8,057 bases of DNA from JBGPIT01 sp041485125 (GTDB lineage: Bacteria; Desulfobacterota; Binatia; UTPRO1), in the NCBI GenBank assembly GCA_041485125.1, contig JBGPIT010000232.1, positions 1 to 8,057 of the forward strand, in the 5' to 3' direction. This document shows positions 1 to 5,022 of this stretch, one piece after another. Each line of letters starts with the position of its first letter. The stretch's first letter is position 1. The position numbers and the translations under genes are program-made. Below the pieces are notes generated by a model that saw only the letters and a list, made by a program, of their open reading frames with translations, was not told where the DNA came from and made no database searches.

Positions 1-2
1 AG

Positions 3-248
3 CTTCTGCCGGCCGCGTCCTTCGCCGACACGGTCCTTCGCCGCGCGGCGCGCATGGCGGCCTTTCCGCGTGAGGCGTACGCCCACACCAAGACCGCCCT
101 CATCGCCGATGCCGTCGCGCGCGTGCGGGCGGAGACGCCCGCCGAGGCCGATGCGACGGCCGCGGTCTGGATGACCGACGAGAGCCGAGCGGCGCGCGCC
201 GTGCAACGCACGAAGCTCGAGCGTGCGGAACCAAGCGCTCGCAATTGA
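3..248 (+). CDS. Enoyl-CoA hydratase/isomerase (crotonase) family protein, C-terminal fragment
   Basis: The reading frame is open from the left edge, so only about 81 C-terminal residues are present; the first internal ATG (54) is not the real start. The segment FPREAYAHTKTAL, followed by an acidic linker and a VWMTDESRAAR-type end, matches the C-terminal helices of crotonase-fold proteins. There a conserved Ala-Tyr-x-x-Thr-Lys helix packs against the neighbouring subunit and the tail reads W-x-[ST]-[DE]-E-x-R. The catalytic oxyanion-hole and Glu residues would lie upstream, outside the window. Family members act on acyl-CoA thioesters (hydration, isomerisation, other crotonase chemistry) in the cytoplasm; the exact substrate cannot be told from the tail. 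It ends in TGA and is followed by a hairpin at 284-300. The family call rests on pattern memory of a short segment. Confidence 0.72.
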   Translation, partial: LLPAASFADTVLRRAARMAAFPREAYAHTKTALIADAVARVRAETPAEADATAAVWMTDESRAARAVQRTKLERAEPSARN

Positions 249-283
249 CTGGCCGGAGGTCTCCGCCGGCAGCGTGAAAGCCG

Positions 284-300
284 GAGCGCGCGGCGCGCTC
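284..300 (+). terminator. Likely intrinsic terminator after the crotonase gene
   Basis: GAGCGCG (284-290) and CGCGCTC (294-300) form a perfect 7-bp stem with a 3-base loop. A pyrimidine-rich stretch (TCTCCGTCTTGTCTCT) with several T residues follows on the + strand. A weaker GC-rich inverted repeat lies just before it (about 247-271). The position fits termination of the + strand crotonase transcript ahead of the convergent Cys-rich gene. The T tract is imperfect. Confidence 0.5.
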
Positions 301-319
301 TCTCCGTCTTGTCTCTGAC

Positions 320-856
320 CTAGAAGATGCAGGCGGTGTTGCAGTCGCCGCCCTTACCGACCGTGCCGCCGACGGCGACGCAGCGATCGGGAGACGCCGC
401 CGCCTGACACCTCGGCACCACGCAGTCATCGAGCTTGTCGCACGGCTTTTTGGTCCGCCCACACGTTCCCTCCGCCTTGCCGTCGCCGAGGTGCGGATCG
501 TTTCGGCAATCTTCCTGGCGCGGGATGCAGCAGGTGATGAGCTGGGGCTGGCCGCACGTCGACGACGAGGCGACGCGCCGGATCTTGCCGAGACACTGCC
601 GCGGCACCGGCCCGCAGTCCTTCATCCCGGTCGCGTTTTTCTTGCACTCGCTGAGCTCGCGCAGCTTCTTGGTGACGCAGCGGACGTGCCCGCCGTGGGC
701 ATCCGCCGCATCGCACGGACACGCGCTCGCGAGCTGTGCGCGGACGGACTGCGCGACGGCGTCACAATCTTCGCGCTGGGCAGTCGCCACGCCGAACGCG
801 CCGGCCCAGAGCACGATCGATGCGGCGGCGCCGGCGAGAAGCTTGGCAGGGTTCAT
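320..856 (-). CDS. Exported cysteine-rich protein of unknown function (18 Cys)
   Basis: The protein is 178 residues. Residues 1-26 are a clear Sec signal peptide: Lys5, then a hydrophobic core LLAGAAASIVLWAGAFGV, with probable cleavage after ATA (near residue 26). There is no lipobox. The mature part has 18 cysteines: 31, 46, 48, 60, 71, 81, 88, 101, 109, 110, 117, 132, 139, 145, 150, 159, 172 and 176. The number is even, as expected for a disulfide-stapled periplasmic or secreted protein. Local motifs are CPC (46-48), HGGHVRC (54-60), STCG (99-102), TCC (108-110) and a C-terminal VGGTVGKGGDCNTAC. I recall similar CPC / HG-x-x-V-x-C / STCG / TCC patterns in hypothetical exported proteins of soil deltaproteobacterial-type genomes, but no function. 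The start is firm: GAGGAGG (864-870 on the minus strand) stands 7 bases before the ATG. A candidate promoter lies at 887-915. It is separated by a divergent region from the XRE gene. Confidence 0.85.
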   Translation of the reverse strand: MNPAKLLAGAAASIVLWAGAFGVATAQREDCDAVAQSVRAQLASACPCDAADAHGGHVRCVTKKLRELSECKKNATGMKDCGPVPRQCLGKIRRVASSSTCGQPQLITCCIPRQEDCRNDPHLGDGKAEGTCGRTKKPCDKLDDCVVPRCQAAASPDRCVAVGGTVGKGGDCNTACIF

Positions 857-886
857 GGGTCGGCCTCCTCGGGAATGGGTGGTGTC

Positions 887-915
887 ACTATCGTATGGGT
901 TCTGAGAGCGGGCAA
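887..915 (-). promoter_or_regulatory. Candidate sigma70-type promoter of the Cys-rich gene
   Basis: On the minus strand, TTGCCC (910-915, 4/6 to the -35 consensus) and GATAGT (887-892, 4/6 to the -10 consensus) are separated by exactly 17 bases. Transcription would start near 880, leaving a leader of about 24 bases with GAGGAGG in it. The match is modest and may be chance in a GC-rich sequence, but geometry and position are right. Confidence 0.4.
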
Positions 916-950
916 GCCGGTTCCGGTGTGGCCTTCGGCCGCACCGGCTT
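914..950. repeat. Nested, mutually exclusive inverted repeats upstream of the Cys-rich gene
   Basis: Two pairings compete for the same right arm. CCGGTG-T-GGCC (923-933) can pair with GGCC-G-CACCGG (937-947) around a 3-base TTC loop: 10 Watson-Crick pairs plus one G-T pair. Alternatively AAGCCGGT (914-921) pairs perfectly with ACCGGCTT (943-950), an 8-bp stem. The block overlaps the candidate -35 box of the Cys-rich gene. It could be an operator or an RNA switch-like hairpin; no T tract follows on the + strand, so a simple terminator is unlikely. Confidence 0.45.
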
Positions 951-1030
951 CACGCCAATTCGCCGCAAAACGCACATCACCTGCACAGTTCCGTACGCGA
1001 CGGCAGCGTTACACCTACGTCACTTCGCTG

Positions 1031-1049
1031 GTTTCCTGACAGTTTCCTG
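1031..1049 (+). repeat. Tandem 8-bp direct repeat GTTTCCTG with 11-bp period
   Basis: GTTTCCTG occurs at 1031-1038 and again at 1042-1049, so the copies lie one DNA helical turn apart on the same face. It is about 100 bp upstream of the XRE start, in an otherwise non-coding stretch. Such spacing is typical of tandem binding sites for a transcription factor. Only two copies are seen and none elsewhere nearby. Confidence 0.4.
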
Positions 1050-1088
1050 CGAGCCCGCGCCCGAAAGTTACAAGGATTTTCGATCATG

Positions 1089-1118
1089 GGAGGTGGCATA
1101 TCAGTTGCTCCCACCTCC
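1089..1118 (+). promoter_or_regulatory. 8-bp inverted repeat (GGAGGTGG / CCACCTCC) in the XRE leader region
   Basis: GGAGGTGG (1089-1096) and CCACCTCC (1111-1118) are perfectly complementary with a 14-base loop, ending 26 bp before the XRE ATG. It could be an autoregulatory operator for the XRE protein, or a leader RNA hairpin. The left arm itself looks like a strong Shine-Dalgarno sequence but no start codon follows at a suitable distance. Function is inferred from position only. Confidence 0.45.
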
Positions 1119-1144
1119 GCATTCGATCCGAAAGGAGCACTGAC

Positions 1145-1354
1145 ATGGAAGCTGACAACATCCGGACCCTGCGGCAGACCATGGGTCTCACGCAAGAGGA
1201 GTTCGCGCATCGACTCGGGATCACGGTCGCCACGGTGAACCGCTGGGAGAACGGTCACAACAGCCCGACACGTCTCGCGCGCAAGGCGTTGTACGATCTT
1301 GCCGCCGAGCGTGGAGTCCGCGGCCCGCAGCTGAACTCACCCGCCGAAGGCTGA
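1145..1354 (+). CDS. Small XRE-family helix-turn-helix transcriptional regulator
   Basis: The 69-residue protein is almost entirely one XRE/Cro-type HTH domain. IRTLRQTMGLTQEEFAHRLG (residues 6-25) covers helices 1-2 and the turn; ITVATVNRWENGHNSP (26-41) holds the recognition helix with the characteristic V-x-x-W-E-x-G-x-x-x-P signature. The C-terminal tail is a short helix (LARKALYDLAAE) and no ligand or oligomerisation domain follows. The start is supported by AGGAG (1133-1137) 7 bases upstream of the ATG. A response-regulator gene starts 7 bp after its stop, so the two are probably co-transcribed. The repeats at 1031-1049 and 1089-1118 lie upstream and are candidate operators, possibly for this protein. 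The family call is firm; target genes are unknown. Confidence 0.9.
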   Translation: MEADNIRTLRQTMGLTQEEFAHRLGITVATVNRWENGHNSPTRLARKALYDLAAERGVRGPQLNSPAEG

Positions 1355-1361
1355 GCCTCTC

Positions 1362-1820
1362 GTGGGAAAGGGGCCGCGTCCACGGTTGGAGCGACCCCTC
1401 CGGATCTTGCTCGTCGAGGACAATCCCGACGATGCCGAGATCACCCGTCGAGCTGTTGCGCGGGCGTTGCCGTGTGAGGTCGAGGTCATCGATGACGGTG
1501 CCGCCGCCGTTGCCCGTCTCTCGGGTGCCGGTGAGGGCGAGCGCAATCGGACGGCGACGCTGCCGAAACCCGACCTGATCCTTCTCGATCTCGGATTACC
1601 GGCGATGGGAGGTCTCGAGGTGCTCCGCCGCATCCGCAGCGATCCCGCGTTCGAGCGCACGCCGGTGATGGTGCTGACGTCCGAACGCGATGACGATCGC
1701 ACCATCTCGAATGCGTACGCCTGGGGCTCGAACAGCTACTTCGCCAAGCCGGCGACGCGCGCGGGCTTCGCGGAGGCGCTCAGGATCCTGGCGCTCGGCG
1801 TGGCCGACGAAGTGGCGTGA
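1362..1820 (+). CDS. Single-domain response regulator (Rcp1/CheY-like receiver)
   Basis: The 152-residue protein is a lone REC domain with no output domain. Conserved residues are in place: acidic pair Glu19-Asp20 in LLVEDNPDDAE, phospho-acceptor Asp76 in PDLILLDLGLPAMGG, switch Thr106 in VMVLTS, and Lys129 in YFAKP. The EDNPDDAE start and the W-G-S-N-S-Y-x-x-K-P end resemble the Rcp1 subfamily, usually partnered with hybrid or phytochrome-type histidine kinases. A loop insertion (about residues 54-68, SGAGEGERNRTATLP) precedes beta-3, as in that subfamily. The chosen start is GTG, 7 bp after the XRE stop, with a weak GAAGG (1346-1350) upstream. A TTG at 1386 (residue 9) is an alternative, since the REC fold begins only at residue 13. 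No kinase gene is visible, so its partner is elsewhere. It would act in the cytoplasm by phosphorylation-dependent protein contact. Confidence 0.92.
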   Translation: MGKGPRPRLERPLRILLVEDNPDDAEITRRAVARALPCEVEVIDDGAAAVARLSGAGEGERNRTATLPKPDLILLDLGLPAMGGLEVLRRIRSDPAFERTPVMVLTSERDDDRTISNAYAWGSNSYFAKPATRAGFAEALRILALGVADEVA

Positions 1821-1826
1821 GCTGAC

Positions 1827-1844
1827 GTCGCGGCAGCGCGCGAC
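1827..1844. terminator. Possible weak hairpin between convergent genes
   Basis: GTCGCG (1827-1832) pairs with CGCGAC (1839-1844) around a 6-base loop, in the 31-bp gap between the response-regulator stop and the convergent 118-residue gene. There is no T tract, and such stems are common by chance at this base composition, so this is tentative. Confidence 0.22.
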
Positions 1845-1851
1845 GCCGCGT

Positions 1852-2208
1852 CTAGCGGCGGCCGCCGCCGCCCGACGACCGGAAGTGCGCGAAGGCTTCG
1901 CTGCCGGGCCGAATGGCCTTGGTGCTGAAGAAGGGCGACGGCTTGATGGGAAAGAACAGCCGCTCGTGGCTGCGTTTCACGCGCTCGCGCAGGATCGACC
2001 GCGCGCGCGCATTCTGCAGCGCCCGCCGCACCTCCTCGACCGAGATCTCCATCGTCGCGCTGAAGTGACCCTGCGTCAGCTGGAGGAGGAGCAACGGATC
2101 CTGCGGGGTCGGCCCGTCGACCACTTGCACGTGGAGCTTCTTGTCGACGCTGCGGACGATCTTCCGCAGCTCCTGCTGGGCGTTCGTTTCGAGATCCTGT
2201 TGACGCAT
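1852..2208 (-). CDS. Hypothetical protein (118 residues), no recognised family
   Basis: I do not recognise this protein. It is soluble-looking, with no signal peptide or membrane segment. The N-terminal third has a charged, predicted helical stretch (QQELRKIVRSVDKKLHVQV). The middle has LLLLQLTQGHFSATMEISVEEVRRALQ, whose last part looks like an amphipathic helix, then a strongly basic region (ARARSILRERVKRSHERL). The tail FFPIKPSPFFSTK to SSGGGGRR looks disordered. The start is supported by GGAG (2215-2218, minus strand) 6 bases before the ATG. It lies 51 bp downstream of the leftward cupredoxin-like lipoprotein gene and may share its transcript. I prefer this frame to the overlapping longer Arg/Ala-rich frames on both strands because of the ribosome binding site, normal residue mix and neat fit between neighbours. 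A nucleic-acid or protein binding role would be guesswork. Confidence 0.7.
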   Translation of the reverse strand: MRQQDLETNAQQELRKIVRSVDKKLHVQVVDGPTPQDPLLLLQLTQGHFSATMEISVEEVRRALQNARARSILRERVKRSHERLFFPIKPSPFFSTKAIRPGSEAFAHFRSSGGGGRR

Positions 2209-2259
2209 TCAGAGCTCCATTAGCCGAGAGAGTCGCCGCCACGCGGCAAACGCAGGACG

Positions 2260-3120
2260 TTATGGGCGGGGCTCCATCCTGTCAAGGTGAAGCGCGAAGT
2301 CAGCGCTGGCGGCGGTCCCGCGCTCGACGGTGACCGTCGTCTCGCCCGCGCCGAGCCGCTCGTGCCATGTCGCGACGACGACGTCGCCGGCGGGGACATG
2401 CGACAACGTGTAGCGACCGTCAGCGCCGGTCACCGCGAAGTAGGGATGGTCGAAGACGCCGAGATACGCGCGCATCCACGGATGGACGTCGCAACGGATC
2501 GGCACCGGCACCTCGGGCTTGGCGAGCACGAGCAGCCGATCGGCGCCTCGGCGCGGCAGACCGAAGTTCCAAGGCGTCGAGCGCGCCGGCTCGCCGTGCA
2601 CGTTGTGGAGCGTGTCGTCGCCGTTCACGAAGCGGATCGGCTGCCCCGCCTGGACGCCGGCGACGTGCGGCGTGTAGAGACAGCCGCGCTGATCGATCAG
2701 CACCGGCTCCTGCGGCACCGCGAAGACGCGGTCCTCGAGCCCGTGCGCGACGTAGACCAGCACGTTCGCGACACCGCCGTCGCTGACCTCGATGGGATCG
2801 ACGACGATTCCCGACGGGTGGAGCTTGGCGCAGGTCGGGTCGCTCGTGGCGTCGATGGTGGTCGGCGACGGCTTCTCGCCGGTGAAGCGCACCGTCCCCG
2901 TGATGGTGCCCGTGTCGCCGAGATCGAGCGCCGTCGGCGTTCCGCGGCTCTGCGGTGTCGCGTCGTCGCCACGGTCACACGCCGCGACCGCGAGCACGAG
3001 GACGAGGAGCGACGCGCCCACGGCGCGCGCGAGCGCTCGCCGTCCGGACGTGCCGGCGTCGAGCCTTGATTGGTGTGCTCGCTCTGGCACTGTGCGGACC
3101 ACCGCGGCGCGACCTGCCAT
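2260..3120 (-). CDS. Cupredoxin-like lipoprotein with carboxypeptidase-regulatory-like domain (paralogue A)
   Basis: From the ATG at 3120 the protein has 286 residues. After a long basic N-region comes a hydrophobic stretch ending LVLAVAAC with a good lipobox (VAAC, Cys48), so export and lipidation are likely. A type-1 copper-like site is visible: LHNVHG (His172/His175) and CDVHPWM (Cys210, His213, Met216), the His-Cys-His-Met arrangement of blue copper proteins. Cys97 and Cys147 are matched in the paralogue and may form a disulfide. The C-terminus (ADGRYTLSHVPAGDVVV, ATWHERLG) is the beta-sandwich ending of carboxypeptidase-regulatory-like/CnaB-type domains. Such proteins are often annotated as methylamine-utilisation-like or plastocyanin-like; the likely role is periplasmic electron transfer or copper binding. 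The start is uncertain: neither ATG 3120 nor ATG 3144 has a good Shine-Dalgarno sequence, and a GTG at 3090 is possible. It is head-to-head with paralogue B and upstream of the 118-residue gene. Confidence 0.85.
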   Translation of the reverse strand: MAGRAAVVRTVPERAHQSRLDAGTSGRRALARAVGASLLVLVLAVAACDRGDDATPQSRGTPTALDLGDTGTITGTVRFTGEKPSPTTIDATSDPTCAKLHPSGIVVDPIEVSDGGVANVLVYVAHGLEDRVFAVPQEPVLIDQRGCLYTPHVAGVQAGQPIRFVNGDDTLHNVHGEPARSTPWNFGLPRRGADRLLVLAKPEVPVPIRCDVHPWMRAYLGVFDHPYFAVTGADGRYTLSHVPAGDVVVATWHERLGAGETTVTVERGTAASADFALHLDRMEPRP

Positions 3121-3160
3121 CGCACGTCGGAGCCGACGACGCATGAGAGTGGAGCTTATG

Positions 3161-3928
3161 ATGAACGTCACGCGACTGGCAGTGCTGGCGACGGTGATGG
3201 TGCTGCTCGCTGCAGGCGCTTGCTCACGCGAGCAGGCAGGCGAGACGCGCAAGGTCGCGACCGGTCCGCCGGTCGACCTCGCGACCGCCGGCGCAATCGG
3301 CGGCGAGGTGCGTTTCGAGGGCACGCCGCCACCGCAGTCGACGGTCGACGTCAGCAGCGCCGGCGAGTGCGCGAAGGGCAGCAAAACCGTTCCCGCCGGC
3401 GACATCTTGGTGAAGGACGGCAAGGTGCAGAACGCGGTCGTGTACGTGAAGGAAGGGCTCGGCGAGCGCGGCTTTGCGCCGCCGGCGACGGAGGTCGTGA
3501 TCGATCAGAAGGGCTGTCTCTTCGACCCGCGCATCGCCGTCGTGCAGACCGGCCAACCGGTGCGCTTCCTCAACAGCGATCCGCTCCCGCACAACGTCCA
3601 CGGCCTGCCGGACAAGTCGTCGCCCTGGAATTTCAGTCTGGGCGTGAAGGGCGCCGCCCGCACCGTCACCGTCGACGAGCCCGAGCACTTCATCACGATC
3701 AAGTGCGACATCCACCCGTGGATGCGCGGCTACCTCGGTGTCTTCGACCATCCCTACTTCGCGATCACGGGTGTCGATGGACGGTTCACGCTGCCGAATC
3801 TGCCGCCCGGGAGCTACGTGGTCGAGGCGTGGCACGAGCGCTTCGGCACCAAGACCGCGAACGTCACGGTCGGCGCGAAGGAGACCAAGTCGGTCGACTT
3901 CAGCTTCGGTCCGGCGCCGACAGGCTGA
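3161..3928 (+). CDS. Cupredoxin-like lipoprotein with carboxypeptidase-regulatory-like domain (paralogue B)
   Basis: The protein has 255 residues from the ATG at 3161. It has a short signal peptide (MNVTRLAVLATVMVLLAAG) and Cys21 in a lipobox-like AGAC; the -3 Ala is less usual than Leu, so lipidation is probable rather than certain. The fold and motifs match paralogue A: a beta-rich start (GAIGGEVRFEG), Cys70 and Cys119, LPHNVHG (His144/His147), and CDIHPWM (Cys182, His185, Met188) as a type-1 copper site. Then YLGVFDHPYFAITGVDGRFT and LPNLPPGSYVVEAWHERFG close the carboxypeptidase-regulatory-like sandwich. GGAG (3151-3154) lies 6 bases before ATG 3161. ATG 3158 (spacer 3) and ATG 3143 (spacer 10 from another GGAG) are in-frame alternatives. 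The likely role is periplasmic electron carriage or copper binding. It ends at the strong bidirectional terminator facing the PuuD-like gene. Confidence 0.88.
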   Translation: MNVTRLAVLATVMVLLAAGACSREQAGETRKVATGPPVDLATAGAIGGEVRFEGTPPPQSTVDVSSAGECAKGSKTVPAGDILVKDGKVQNAVVYVKEGLGERGFAPPATEVVIDQKGCLFDPRIAVVQTGQPVRFLNSDPLPHNVHGLPDKSSPWNFSLGVKGAARTVTVDEPEHFITIKCDIHPWMRGYLGVFDHPYFAITGVDGRFTLPNLPPGSYVVEAWHERFGTKTANVTVGAKETKSVDFSFGPAPTG

Positions 3929-3934
3929 GGAGAG

Positions 3935-3970
3935 GGAAGTCGCGGTGCCGTGACCGGCGCCGCGACTTCC
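3935..3970. terminator. Strong bidirectional terminator hairpin between convergent genes
   Basis: Positions 3935-3950 pair with 3955-3970 over 16 base pairs: 11 perfect outer pairs (GGAAGTCGCGG with CCGCGACTTCC), one G-T pair at 3946:3959, then four more. The loop is only TGAC (3951-3954). The stem almost fills the 49-bp gap between paralogue B and the convergent PuuD-like gene, so it can stop transcripts from both sides. No long T tract flanks it, as is common in GC-rich bacteria. Confidence 0.85.
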
Positions 3971-3977
3971 GACGCGC

Positions 3978-4736
3978 TCAGAATCCCTTGACCTTCTTCG
4001 CCGCGCCGAAGACGTGTTGTGCGGTGCCGAAACCGATCAGCACGATCACCGTCAGCCAGACCGGCCCCCAGCCCGACGCCCAGGTGGCGTGCTGGCTGAG
4101 CATCATGAACACCAGCGGCACCGACATGAAGGTGTTGTGCTTGGAGCGCGTGCCGGCGAGCGCGACGATCGTCGCGTCGGGCGGAGTGCCGTTCTTCGTT
4201 GCGGTGATGATCTGCTGCTGCGACGGCCAGATCCGGAACCACACGTTGAACGCCATGATCGTGCCGAACATCGTGCCCAGGTGGATCGCGTAGCTGCGGT
4301 AGGTGAAGCCGGCCCGCTCCATCAGCACGAGGATCACGAACGACAGCACCACGCCGGCGATGAACACCGACTGCGGATCCTTGAGCGGGCCCTTGACGAG
4401 CGGGTCGTAGATGAAGGGCGCGACGAAGACGAGCGCGATCATCAAGAGCGCCAAGGCGTTGAAACCGTGCCCCTCCTCCAGGACGAGCTTGCCGTGGTAG
4501 TAGACGAGCAGCAGCAGGAACACGCCCGTCAGCCACGTGAAGGCCGCGCCCCAGCGGAACCAGAAGAGGGCGCGCGGCATCAGCTCCGGCACCACCTTCT
4601 TCTTCGTCTCCGCGTCCATCGTGGGGGCGAAGTTCGCGTTCACCCAGTTGAAGAACCAGAGCAGGCCGATCCAGATGATACCGGCGAGAACGTGGAACCA
4701 GCGGAAAAGCGACTCGATCAGATTCATCACGTCCAT
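3978..4736 (-). CDS. PuuD-like (urate hydroxylase family, DUF989) integral membrane protein without cytochrome domain
   Basis: From the ATG at 4736 the protein is 252 residues with about seven or eight hydrophobic helices. The opening FRWFHVLAGIIWIGLLWFFN (residues 11-30, with His15) is the signature first helix of this family. Later family-type motifs are IHLGTMFGTIMAFNVWFRIWPSQQ and SKHNTFMSVPLVFMMLSQH, whose histidines are candidate haem or cofactor ligands. Characterised PuuD converts urate to 5-hydroxyisourate in the inner membrane and carries a C-terminal cytochrome c domain. This protein stops after KKVKGF, with no CxxCH, so it is the membrane core alone and would need a separate electron acceptor. 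No other purine-catabolism gene is seen, so urate as substrate is unproven. Start: GGAGG (4745-4749) is 8 bases from ATG 4736, whereas the upstream GTG at 4745 overlaps that site and cannot be the start. A TTGACA promoter lies upstream. Confidence 0.85.
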   Translation of the reverse strand: MDVMNLIESLFRWFHVLAGIIWIGLLWFFNWVNANFAPTMDAETKKKVVPELMPRALFWFRWGAAFTWLTGVFLLLLVYYHGKLVLEEGHGFNALALLMIALVFVAPFIYDPLVKGPLKDPQSVFIAGVVLSFVILVLMERAGFTYRSYAIHLGTMFGTIMAFNVWFRIWPSQQQIITATKNGTPPDATIVALAGTRSKHNTFMSVPLVFMMLSQHATWASGWGPVWLTVIVLIGFGTAQHVFGAAKKVKGF

Positions 4737-4744
4737 GACCCACA

Positions 4745-4749
4745 CCTCC
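4745..4749 (-). promoter_or_regulatory. Ribosome binding site deciding the PuuD-like start
   Basis: GGAGG on the minus strand lies 8 bases upstream of ATG 4736. The longest frame would begin at GTG 4745, whose first base is the last G of this site, so that start is rejected in favour of ATG 4736. Confidence 0.75.
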
Positions 4750-4762
4750 CTGTGCGGCCTGG

Positions 4763-4791
4763 GTGTTAAACGGCGGAAATTGCATTGTCAA
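4763..4791 (-). promoter_or_regulatory. Candidate sigma70 promoter of the PuuD-like gene
   Basis: On the minus strand a perfect TTGACA -35 box (4786-4791) is followed 17 bases later by TAACAC (4763-4768), a weak -10 match. TTTAAC just upstream offers a better match (4/6) at a 15-base spacer. This is a local AT-rich island in GC-rich DNA. Transcription would begin near 4756, giving a leader of about 20 bases that includes the GGAGG site. Confidence 0.55.
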
Positions 4792-4877
4792 CGCGGGGCG
4801 CCGCGGCGCCGTCGGGCGGCACGCGCTGGCGCGCCGGCACGCGGTGCGGTAAGTCGCTAAAGTCGACCCTGTCTGCC

Positions 4878-4966
4878 GGAGAGGTGGCCGAGTGGTCGAA
4901 GGCGCACGCCTGCTAAGCGTGTGTAGGGGTAACACTCTACCGAGGGTTCGAATCCCTCCCTCTCCG
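4878..4966 (+). tRNA. tRNA-Ser(GCU)
   Basis: This 89-nt class II tRNA has acceptor arms GGAGAGG and CCTCTCC plus G discriminator, a D-arm GCCGAGTGGTCGAAGGC, and an anticodon loop CTGCTAA with anticodon GCT (4912-4914). A long serine-type variable arm pairs GTAG with CTAC, and the T-arm is GAGGG-TTCGAAT-CCCTC. It reads AGC and AGU codons. The 3' CCA is not encoded, so it must be added post-transcriptionally. Confidence 0.97.
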
Positions 4967-4978
4967 CTCTCTTCGCAA

Positions 4979-5003
4979 GGGGCCGCGTTGACGGTGCCGC
5001 CCC
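4979..5003 (+). terminator. Possible hairpin after tRNA-Ser
   Basis: GGGGC (4979-4983) pairs with GCCCC (4999-5003). The stem continues inside past one C-C mismatch (GC with GC, then a G-T pair). It may end the tRNA transcript, but it lacks a T tract and overlaps the leader of the MFS gene, so the call is weak. Confidence 0.25.
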
Positions 5004-5022
5004 GCTCCCGCATCTTCGATTG

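Noticed and set aside
2209..2220. Three-codon mini-ORF (ATG GAG CTC TGA) directly before the ATG of the 118-residue gene
   Set aside because: Its GAG is part of the Shine-Dalgarno sequence GGAG itself, so it is most simply a coincidence of that site and not a translated leader.
2287..3069. 260-residue open frame on the plus strand
   Set aside because: It is exactly antisense to the cupredoxin-like paralogue A and rich in Arg, His and Asp, as expected of a complementary-strand shadow.
3157..3162. TATGAT, a 5/6 match to the -10 consensus
   Set aside because: It overlaps the start codons of paralogue B, no -35 box stands 16-18 bases upstream, and no suitable start follows downstream.
3121..3423. 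N-terminal extension of paralogue A to an ATG at 3423
   Set aside because: The added residues are antisense to paralogue B, and a long non-signal N-terminus would precede the lipobox. A start at or below 3120 is more sensible.
3070..4293. 407-residue open frame on the plus strand
   Set aside because: It is a shadow of paralogue B, continues through the terminator hairpin and then runs antisense to the PuuD-like gene.
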